A DNA stretch of 64,000 nucleotides from Limnephilus marmoratus (lineage: Eukaryota > Arthropoda > Insecta > Trichoptera > Limnephilidae), in the NCBI GenBank assembly GCA_917880885.1, contig OU862906.1:61546665-61610664 (forward strand), read 5' to 3'. The notes under the pieces are model-generated. The model saw only the letters and a list, made by a program, of their open reading frames with translations. It was not told the DNA's origin and did not search any database. This document shows, in pieces, positions 41,201 through 53,200 of the stretch. A program made the position numbers and the translations under genes. Position 1 is the first letter of the stretch; each line of letters begins with the position of its first letter.

Positions 41201-44200
41201 GCGAGGCTTTTATGGGTTGAAACATGGGTTCACCACCTAACTCCGGAATCGAAAAGGCAATCAATGATATGATTTCCATCCTATTCTTCACCTGAAGCAA
41301 CATTTCGCCGGAAAACGTTTGGAGACCGACGAGGACGCGGAGGAAGAGGTGAGAACGTTTTTGGCGGCGGAATTGTACGACAAGGTAATGAAGGACCTAG
41401 TGTCACGGCTCACCAAGTGCATCTGTAATGTCTGTGTGAATGTGTATGAGAGCAAGCGAGATAGTATGCTTGTGAGAATCTATAAAAGGCGATGGGTGCT
41501 AGAAGTACGTCCTCTTTTGCTTTAGGCAGCTCCCTAATAAATACCTGTACATTATACTGTTACTTTCTTCATTCGTGTACTACCGACACAATACTTCGTC
41601 CTAACATATGTGAGTACGCATATCCTAATTGGCACTGCCATCACTGTTGGGCAACCACGGACACCACAGCATCGATCATAATGAGGACTACGTCAGAAAA
41701 TGGTGGGGATACGTACCTAAAATAACACAGCTTTTTTGGCCAACCCTCATAGTTACATTTTTTAGTTTGCGAACATTTCTCAATATATCAACACTACTAC
41801 AGTCTGTCAAATAAGAGTAGAAAACATAGAAGGGTGCCGCTGTTGATCAAATGGCAAACCTAAAAAGAAAACGCATGGTGGCAATCTAAAGCTGTGTAAA
41901 ATAAAAAGCACAGTTAGAAATTGCTCACATTTATTTAATACTAGCTTAAGTACCCAGCATTGCCCGGGTTTTAGATCATGTCTCTAATTTTAGATCTGAA
42001 TATATTTAACTCATTCAGACTTAAAAGTAGTGTAACTAAACTCACCATTTTAGTGATTCTTGCTTTTTACCTAATGTTAAATTCAAATTTATGTTATATT
42101 AAATGAAAGCAAATCACTATATAAAACACCATTTAATCAAATTTATGAGGTACCTTAACAACAATGCTTCTTCGAGTAATTTTTTTTTCTAGAACAAAAA
42201 AGTGTTTTTTTAAATGTTACTTTCAGGGTTTTATACATTCAGTGTTATTGCGATTTGAAAGAATATTTGACAGTTAAATTGGTGTTGCCAGCCCTCAAAT
42301 TTAGTAGTTCAATTTTTATTATTTTCTACTCTTCTCTACACTCACTAACTTTACTCTTAACTATGAAAGAAATTGGTAGAGCATTTTGATAATTTGGTTT
42401 AACTACTTAATTTTCAGCTTGGTGTGGTCAGTTTGCGCAACACTTGAAGAAGCGAGTAGGAAGAAGTTTGACAGCTGGCTTCGGGAGTTGGAAGGCATAT
42501 TCCCCATCAAGGGCATGGTGTATGATTATTATGTGGATCCTGTGCGAAGGATGTTCGTCCCGTGGGAAGAGAAACTATCGGATACTTGGAGATTTAATGC
42601 AGAGTAAGACATATTATGAGTATTCTGAAGATGACTTGCCATGACTTTTTTTTACCATTTTACTGACCTACACATTGATGAAAATTTTCTGCCTGCATAA
42701 AAATTGTACTTCCACATAAATGAATGAATTTGAAAAAGTGTTCAATTTCTCTAAAATAACTTTATAATTACACAAGAAAATTCATTTTTAACGATTATTA
42801 ACGATAAACACTTGCAATTATTATTTTTTTTTAAATTTATTTATTTGATTTTCTTTCAAGTTTCATGAAACAGTATATTTTTCTATGAAATTTCAGTACT
42901 TAATGCAAATTGTTTAACCGAATCAAATAACAATGAATTTCAGACTTGGCTTCCATTCCATTCTCGTTCCGACGGTGGAATCCTTCAGAGTACAGCACCT
43001 TTCAGTGTTGCTGATCAAGGCTGGCTTCGGAGTGCTACTGGGAGGTCCTTCTGGTACTGGGAAGTCATCGCTGATGCAGGGAGTCATAAATCTCTTCGAT
43101 GCCGATGTCTTCAGCAACCTGATCATGAATATATCTGCCCAGACTACCTCGGCAAATGTACAAGATATGATTGAAGCGAGATTGGAGAAGAGAAGCAAAG
43201 GAAATTATGTGCCAGCAGGAGGTATCGTTACTTTATTTTATTTATATTGTATTATAAACACCTCACCACACTCACACCTGCACTGCAAGGGCATGCCGTC
43301 TATGCGGGTTATACGTATAAGCACTGTCCACTAGGGTGTGTCAATTATTTCAACTTTTGAATTTAGAAACGTCTGATTTCTCAAAAGTTCCGTCTTAAAA
43401 AGAAAATAAGAACTACATTTAATTTAAAAAAAAATTATTATTAGCTTACTAAAATGCATTAAAAATCGGAAAAAACCTAAAACATGTATTTTTAAATTAT
43501 TGGTGAGGTTTGCAGATTGGGATGGATGCAGGACTGGAGATGGATGGTAAGGAACCGCAGTCAGAGAAGCACATTTGTGGAGCAGGCCAAATCAATGCTG
43601 AACAGAGTGATAATGATGACCATAGCACTGATGTTAGCCTTTATCTTGTTACGTTACGGAATTGATTCCCGTGCGAGCTAATAGCGAATTGACCCCTTAC
43701 ACAGGCCCTCCGCCCCCCTTTCCCCGCACCGCTCGACACAAGTAGCCAAGCGCCGAGCGGCTCCCGGCATTCATTCCTCGGCCGACCTTCGGCATAACAA
43801 CTGTGTCCCCGTGATTGCGCTCTCCGTAAACGCTCGCGATGTTTACCTTAATTGTGCATTGTGCTCCAGAGGCTCCCGCCTCCTCAGTACCTGTCTGCCG
43901 ACCGCCTATCTCCTGCTTGTGAGTACCAATGAACCTTGCTACCCCTCTGTGTGCTAAGAACTGACATTTAAATTCACTAAACACGTGTAGAGAGAGTTGA
44001 GAGAAGCTCCCCCGTTATGATAGAATTAATTAGAGATAGCCAAATACTCATGTGTGTAGTGCCGATGCTGGCCTTTTGTAGAACCCTGTTCACCTTTAAA
44101 TGAATAAAACCCTTTTTCGTGCATAACTACTGTGTTCTGATTGAGGAAGGAGACCTGGAGATTTTGAGGAAAGGAAGGGGAGTAGGAATTTACAAGCGAA

Positions 44201-47200
44201 CCACAAACACTCGCCCTGGGTTTAAGAGGGACCTTGCTCGCGCCGGCTGTGCAGAGCTAGCCGCCGGCTTGTTTATTGCATGTCCTTTCCAGGTTTTGGG
44301 TTTGGCGTTGGCCGCAAGTAGCGCCAATGCTAACACTGTCGCCCAACGTGTGGCAATTTTTTTTCCTCACCTCCCCAATGCCAACACTGGTTTCCAACTT
44401 AGGGGCAATTTTTTTCCCTCCCTCTTCACGGTCCCACAGTCTCGTTCTTCAATCAGCAATTGTTTAAACTTTATAATGTATAATGTTTTGTCTCGTTATC
44501 CCCAATTTGTCTAGCATTTCCATCAAGAACCCCGGCGCGATTGTAACTTCGAATTGCAATTTAAATTATCACGGGCACGATTCCTTCATTTTCGAGTCGT
44601 CACTCGACAAAACATTATCACCGGTATTCCTACGTAAAGTGCTCAACCAAGAAAGTTACCGTCGTGAATAATATAGTGTTTACAAGTGTCGACCGACTAA
44701 ATTTGCTAGTTTCAAATACAAGATTAATAGTGGAAATGTACACAAATATTTAAAACAAAGTTATTCAACAATTAAAATCCTGTATATGATAAACCAATTA
44801 CCCGCTTCGTTTCCCGAAAGTTAATTAACCAGTTTTTATTAATAAACTTATTCCGCAGAGTGCTGGTCTGTATTTGATATCGACATATTCTGCGGGTAGG
44901 GGACTATTTCGCAAAATACTGGCCTGTATATATAACGGCATATTTTGCAGCTTAAGGGAAACAAGTGGATTAAATTCTTTCTACCTTTTGACAATTGGGC
45001 ATTTTTTTTGTACTTCTGTCGTCCGTTTCTCCCTTTTTCTTGCGCACCTATCATCTTTCATAAAGAAACAGACGACATAATTCGAAAAATGCCTAGTTCG
45101 CGTTGACGTCGATTCCTCGAGTCAGGCATTATATCCGTATGCACATTTCTGCATATAACTTGTTATGACAAAAGGAAGTCGGCGGGTAAATACCAATAAT
45201 TGGTGATGCTCAAATCAGGCTACAGCCCAGCCACGTAAATAAAAAAAACTATTCCCCAAGACATTGTTGAATTTTCAAACAAATACTTCCACGAAAACTT
45301 GTATAAAAGAAAAAATATTTCTTTCCTTTTCTGAAGAACCCCCCTTTGGAAAGCTAATGGAAATATTCAAAAACATGCTCGTTTGAGGCGAACCTCGTTT
45401 CCGTTTTTTTTATTTTTTTTCTTTTCCGGACTTTTGCAAATTTGCAAACCTTTTTCAAAAACATCGGAATAAATTCTAAAAACGTGTTCCATTAAGATGA
45501 ATCCCGGCCTGTGAAATTTTCATATCCGGACTTTGAAAATTTTCAACAAATTTCCAAAACATCTGGATTTTTTCACAAAATCACGTTTTTTAAAGGAAAC
45601 CGCTGCCCAAATTTTTCTCGTTTTTGGACTTGGAAAATTTTCAACAAATTTCCAAAAACATCTGGATTTTTTCACAAAATCACGTTTTTTAAGGGAAACC
45701 GCTGCCCAAATTTTTCTCGTTTTTGGACTTGGAAAATTTTCAACAAATTTCCAAAACATCTGGATTTTTTCACAAAATCACGTTTTTTAAGGGAAACCGC
45801 TGCCCAAATTTTTCTCGTTTTTGGACTTGGAAAATTTTCAACAAATTTCCAAAAACATCTGGATTTTTTCACAAAATCACGTTTTTTAAGGGAAACCGCT
45901 GCCCAAATTTTTCTCGTTTTTGGACTTGGAAAATTTTCAACAAATTTCCAAAACATCTGGATTTTTTCACAAAATCACGTTTTTTGAGGCAAACCCCTGC
46001 CCAAATTTTCAAATAAACCAAACACTTATAAAAAACGCGTTTTTTTTCAAAAACTTTTTGTAAAAATACGTCCCCAGTGGTCAATCTCTGCCCAATTTCT
46101 TTCCAATTGCGAGTCTAGTTCTCACTTTTTCCAACATAAGGTCACTCTAACACAATCCTATACACCATGGAAGTTCCTCAAGTTACGCTGGGTATAATCC
46201 CGCACGTCTTTACTTCAAGAAAGGAAGAACTACTACAGGCCCTGAGAAATAGAAAGATTTCTCCTAGGAATAAATCCAAAATGTCTTACTGTGACGGAAT
46301 CAGTAAATTCCATCACATCAAGTACTCAGGCGTTATCAAATTGGCAAAACATGCATCTTGTTAACCCTGATCATCATTACGCCCCTGACCTCTCTTGGCC
46401 AGTCGTCAATCAGTGCGATGCGGTCTCTTTAAAAGTCTTATAATTCTTGTCATAAATGACGTGAGTTACTTGTAAATATTAAATGTAAATAATCACCCAT
46501 ATGGGCATTCGTAAGGTAATCCTTACACCCGAAGGCACATTAATGTCAACGGTAGCCTAACTCCTGTACATTCTTTTTCTTTTTGCATAATTTTATATGT
46601 TCTTGTACATCCTGCGTGCCTTGCCTGCTGTACCACAAGAGCACCTCTTGGGGCACCGTTTTCATACTTGTATGCATCCTCTTCCTGAAATTGATCACTT
46701 CGGGAAAGGGCCTCCTTTTCCTCCTACCATCAACGGTTCCGGAAAACTCTTGCTCCAAGACGTCGCTTTCCTTTTCACAATTCTTGCAGCATCCGCACGT
46801 TTTTTTTTCTCACCTCATCGCCTCATCTTGTCATATCACCTTTTTTTAATTGTTTTGTGTCGGGTTTTTGTCGTACCAGTACGTCCCTACCCTAATGTTG
46901 TAAATATAAAATCTTAAGTGCAAGTCTGTATAATAACCATTGGTTTCAGACCATTGCCGCAGCTCACTACTATGGTCACAGCACCATATTGTAAGAATGT
47001 CGCGACGATTTCCGTTATAATAGGAAATCCTCCCGTTTTTTCTTTTTTCTTTTTCCTCTTCACCCCATCCTAACACATTCATAGTAATGTTGTATATTGG
47101 GGATCGTTTCGAATACACCAAATGTACACACCTATCAGGTCACATTCTCTGGATTCGAAACAATTCAAGGGCAACCTTGTTGCTACTTGTGGTTTTTCTT

Positions 47201-50200
47201 CTTTTTCCAAAAATTAGAATGGCGCTCAACCCAATTGCTCTATTTTTTTCCAGAATCGTATTTTGTCGGATTCTGAGAAAAATATTTGTTATAAAAGTGA
47301 CAATACGTTTCGTCCCTTCATTAACATTGTTCTTTGTACATATACAACTTCATTATGAGGTACAATATTTTATCATGACATCAGTTTCTTTTGTCCTTTA
47401 TTGTACCATTATTTTTGTTTGAAGTTTAAAATCTTGGCCAGATCTTCAATAAAATTTGTGTTTATCGCCTTTTGGCAAGTCTTGTAACGTATGCTAATAT
47501 GAAATTATTAAGCTACAGCAGTGCCGTATTAATTACATCATTGCAAACCGCCGTCTGTATTGAATGGGGACCCACATTTTCGAACGTAAACTTTTGTAAC
47601 ATTATAGGCGCGAGCCTTACAATATCTACTATTATAGGTGTGAACCTTACAATATCCACTGCTATAGATGCGAATCTCATAATATCTTTGTGTTTTTACA
47701 TGTCACGGGGAGTCCGTCATAACTACTCATTGTTTGCTCGTCAACACAGGGTTGTTGATCGAGAGGGTGATTTATCTCATTAAATTGTTTTAAATACCTA
47801 TTGGGTTACTGTCTTTCAATACTGGGCAAAATTTGTTGTAAATCGTTCATTCCTGTCACATGAGACGTGAAAACGTGACAATATCTACCATCATAGGAGA
47901 GATCCTCAAAACATCCGCCATGATACGAGAAGTTCGTTATAATTACTTTATACTCTTAACTAAATGTTATTGAGTTGGTCGTGTGTCTTTTGGCATGAGA
48001 ACCGCTTTGTTATAACTGTGTACTTATATAATCTGTGCACCAAACGTGAAGACGTTACAATACTCACCATGAGTCGTGCGAACGAAATAATATCTACCCC
48101 TATGTTTGTGTGACCTACCAAGTGTAGATCACACGCCTTTTATTTTCTGTTATCAGAAAATTATTGCTTTTGCAGCAGAGTACTCATTAACATGCCCGTG
48201 GACTTCCTGTCACAAGAACCCAGGAACTATCCACTATCTCAAAAGGACTAATCATACGCTTCACTCATGATTATGGGGCATCGTGTCGTAGGAGTTAAGT
48301 TGATGGACACAAAAAACACCTAACTCGTTGTCTGGGAGACGAACAAGAAAACCCCCCAGGTTTGTGAGATTTGAGCAAGGGTCTGTCATTTCTCGCAAAC
48401 AAGTAGGAGAGTAAAACGACCCTCTAATCTTCTACCCAATACACGTGGAGGATTAGACTCTTTTATGTAAGTGTATTCCTTTTGTCCCACACTACCAAAT
48501 GGTATTGTAATGTGCCAGGATAACTGCTGTAGACCTTGTTTCACCTTCCACTCAGAGGTCGAATTTCGGAAATAGCCGAGTCCTCAGCAGTTTTCTTCGT
48601 TCAAATGTTCCCAATTGTCACCCTTTCCCTTCCTCGAAATTATCCGTGAATGGGGATATATGCGTTACGCACTTGGCGTTTCGTTTGTCAAATGGGACAA
48701 CCTTCATACACGGATCCTTTCAACTTCCTACTCCTTTACCACTTTTCATAACTTATTTGTACTCAATGTTTTTGTTCTTCGAAAGTAGAAAAAATGCTAC
48801 CGTATAGACGTGAGCATAGGTCATGGAAGACCAACTTCTTTCGAACGTGGCATTTTGTCATACGTACAAACCCTTACCTACGTGTTCTTGGAAATGTATT
48901 TAGTTTAAAAAAAACTAAATGGGTTAAACAGAACCTTCCTTGAATACGTACCTTTGTAATATGTATAAGTCTGTAGTTGCATTTAGTTAACTCTCTCTCC
49001 GTCTCTCTCTCTCTCTCTACACGTCAAACAAATCCAATCTTTCTCAACATGCACACCTTGTTTCTCTCCAAACCTTTTCATCATTGGTCTACCAGGCAGG
49101 TAAACTTCAAGAATTTTGTTCTAATAATAATTTTTTCGCCGGATTAATAAGAAGACCAGCAGCTCTTCACCCCATCTACACCTGCGCCTCTCTTCATGCT
49201 GCCTTCACTACCGTCACGGAGGTCCCATGACTTCAAACCCTACGTACCAAAAGCACCCGACCACACCTAACATAACCTAGTGTGAGTCGTGCGTGTAGTT
49301 GCGAATTGTATCATCACAAAACCATCACTCAAACAAACCCGAGCACGTCAGCTCTAAGTTGGTTCATGTTCCTGTTGCCATCGTGCAAATGTTCCTGCGG
49401 CATCTCGCAAATGTTCCTGTTGCCATTGTACAAATGTTCCTGCGGCACCTTGCAAATGTTCCTGTTGCCATCGTGCAAATGTTCCTGCGGCATCTCGCAA
49501 ATGTTCCTGTTGCCATTGTACAAATGTTCCTGCGGCATCTCGCAAATGTTCCTGTTGCTATTGTACAAATGTTCCTGCTGCATCTTGCAAATGTTCCAGC
49601 TGCACCTTGCAAATTGCTCTGTTGCCATCATGCCAATGCTCCTGTGCCCTTGCGCAAATAACAATACCAACAATTGTTCATACAACAATCCCACTGTATA
49701 CAAACCAGTGTACCAACCACCATCACAACAACGGCTGTCATGCACACAAACCACCTCCTCTATAAAGGACCAACCACCAATTACAATTCCACTCTCCAGT
49801 ACCTCAATGATGTCATACTGGCCCACCCACAGGATCCGGAAGCAGCTACCTTTTTGACCTCTGTGACAGGTAGAACCCTCTCCACCACCAAGAAGCCTCA
49901 TCCTGCGTTCTCGTCTTCGTGTTTTCTTTAAGGCCCTAGTGTTCCTTGAGTGTAATCTCAAACGGGCCAGGTTACTGTGACAAAGTAACCTTGTAACTTC
50001 AGTGCAACGTTCAAACACCCCAAACATCCTACGCAAACCACGCTACGCAAACTTAGCTCACAGACCAATGATACAATTTAGAGTCATTTTTTTTTCTATC
50101 ACTGCATAACCCTTGTACCTTTCTCCAGCAGGTCCTTGTTTATATTTATGTATGCCACTGCTCTTTCATGTATAATTCTTTGTTCACCATGCTTTTTTTT

Positions 50201-53200
50201 CTCTTTTGTTTTTGTTTCTACTATTTTATAGCTAGCAACTTTTTCTCTTTCTTTTTCTCTCTCTCTCTCCTTTTTCTCTTAAAATGTTTTTTTTTTTTGG
50301 CACAAGTGCTAGAAGGGTAAGAGGATTTCTTAGCCCTACTGCTCCATTACCACGTCGCCTTTTTTGCGGCGAGGGGGGAAGTGTTACGTTACGGAATTGA
50401 TTCCCGTGCGAGCTAATAGCGAATTGACCCCTTACACAGGCCCTCCGCCCCCCTTTCCCCGCACCGCTCGACACAAGTAGCCAAGCGCCGAGCGGCTCCC
50501 GGCATTCATTCCTCGGCCGACCTTCGTCATAACAACTGTGTCCCCGTGATTGCGCTCTCCGTAAACGCTCGCGATGTTTACCTTAATTGTGCATTGTGCT
50601 CCAGAGGCTCCCGCCTCCTCAGTACCTGTCTGCCGACCGCCTATCTCCTGCTTGTGAGTACCAATGAACCTTGCTACCCCTCTGTGTGCTAAGAACTGAC
50701 ATTTAAATTCACTAAACATGTGTAGAGAGAGTTGAGAGAAGCTCCCCCGTTATGATAGAATTAATTAGAGATAGCCAAATACTCATGTGTGTAGTGCCGA
50801 TGCTGGCCTTTTGTAGAACCCTGTTCACCTTTAACCCTCCCGTTGCTGAAAGGGGTTCCCATAATTTATAAATTTACTGTTCTCCATGTAGAATTTTTAA
50901 TAGAGAGTTTACGATTTCGATATTTTTTGTATTCCTGCAAAACCGATAAACACATATTTGGCCATTAAAAAAAATATAAAATTGTACTACATTAAAGCGT
51001 AAAAAAATATTTTGTTACTGTGTAGGTATCATTCCTTGCCTCGTATGATATTTCTTGCTCGCTGGAGCCACATCTACGACAAAATAAATTATGAGAAATG
51101 CTCCATCTCTCTCCCGCATTAGTTCGCTTATGGATATGGTTCCCTGTTCTTCTCGCACCTCGCCAATTTACGGCATCTCGTTCCCACGCACTACATCGAA
51201 AGCTGCATAAGGGTGTAAAGACATAGTGTCCTTTACCTAAACCGTCGCTGGTCTGGCTGACCCAACCATCTGTATTTATTGAGGTTTAGCTACAGTGCGT
51301 GTCGAAACACTATAGCGGACGGTAAAAAAATAATTTGAATATTGAAAAGTTTGAAGTGCGGTTTTTGTGATATATCGTTCATTTCTTGTGATATTGCCTT
51401 TCAGTAACTGTGTTCATAATGACAAGAAGGGGTCTAACTGATGAAGAATTATTGAAATTTCTCGAAAATGATAGTGACATTAGTGAAAACGATAATGATA
51501 GTGATATGGATTTTGAAGCAATAGATCAAGAGGATCTTTCTGACGTGGAAGACCACGTTGAGGTCCAGGAGGAGTCAGAATCTGATGAAGACATCGGAGA
51601 AGACGAAAACACAACAACATTTGCGGCTAGTGAAGTTTTCATGACCTCGAAATCGGGCATGAAGTGGAGTTCAGTGCCATCGCCACTTGCAAGAAATAGA
51701 GCGCACAATATTGTAAATGCGAATCCTGGCGTTCAAAATGAGGGTAAAAATATAACTACCATCCGAGAGGCTTTTTGTTTGTTTATGAACGACAATATTA
51801 TACAAAAAGTGTGTGAGGAAACTAATCGATTTATACGTAAAAAAATGACAAACAGTGAAGAACAATTGGTTAAAAACGAGGAAATCTACGCTTTCATAGG
51901 AATTCTTCTAGTGGCCGGCAGAAATCGGGGACGAAAACAACATTTACAAGAATTGTGGACGACGAATGAGCTTTTTCGGCAGCATTTTTTCTCCGCGACA
52001 ATGGCAAGGTGCAGATTTCATTTTATATATAGCAGCATACGGTTTGACGACAAGGAGACACGGATCTGCAGAATGGAAGTATCCAAAAATAAATTGGAAG
52101 CTATAAAGGAGGTGGTTGAACTCTTCGTACCAGCCTGCAGAGATAATTATTCACCTAGTTGCAACATAACTGTTGATGAGCGATTAGCCACATTTCGCGG
52201 ACGTTGTCCTTTCCGGGTTTACATGAAGAGTAAGCCTGGACGTTACGGAATGAAAATTTGGGTTGCTTCTGATACCAAAAATGCTTATATTTTAAATTTG
52301 CAAATTTATACGGGCATGATAAACAACAAAAGAGAAGTCAACCAGGGATTCCGAGTTGTTACCGATATGGTAAGTCCTTGGTTTGGATCCTGGAGAGGAA
52401 TTACTACTGATAATTTCTTTACTTCAATACCATTGGCGAATCATTTGTTTGAGAATCAATTAACGCTAACAGGAACAATTAGAAAAAATAAAACAGAAAT
52501 CCCACCAGAAATGGCAGCTAATAAAAATAGGGAAGAATTGTCAACAATATTTGGTTTCACGGATAAAATGACATTATTGTCGTATGTTCCAAAAAAAAAT
52601 AATGCCGTAACGCTCCTAACGACACAATTTAACTATGGAGATATAGAGAGTGGCGTCAAAAAAAGGCCCCATGTTATCTTACATTACAACAAAACAAAGG
52701 GAGGAGTTGACACCGGTGATAAAATGACGCAAGAATATTCGCGTGTAAGGGCAACCAGGCGATGGCCATTTCGAATATTTATGGAGTTAGTCGATATTGC
52801 TGCCTTGAATGCCTACATTTTGTGGGTCGAAAGATATCCCGAGTGGAGATCTAACGATCGAAGCCGTCGAAAAGAATTTATTCGCCAACTAAGCATTGAG
52901 TTGGCAAAGCCCAATGTCGATTTGAGGTCAAATAACCCAAAACATCACAAGAATTTACAGAACTCCATAAATATTTTCAAAAAGACTTGCTATACTGAAG
53001 AAAGTACACCAACTTCATCAGTTTTTAGCGACAATCCAGGACCAAATCTGTCCAACGCCAGCGGATCTTCTGCAAAAGCCAAAAGATGCCTTTTTTGCAT
53101 CCGTACAAAAGATAGAAAAACAAAAATATCATGTAGTCAGTGTAACAAACCCGTATGCCCATTACATAGAATGCAAAATATTTCTTGGCAATGTCCTGAA

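Noticed and set aside
43697..44514. ORFs repeated at 43697/50432 and 44119/55087
   Set aside because: Duplicated because they lie in the two LTRs; not protein-like.
45511..46084. Repetitive ORFs of 71-158 codons on both strands
   Set aside because: Produced by a 98/99-bp tandem repeat whose length is near a multiple of three.
49282..50036. 191-codon plus-strand and 235-codon minus-strand ORFs with Cys-rich or QEH-rich repeats
   Set aside because: Generated by the 45-bp tandem array inside the LTR element; no known fold and no second support.
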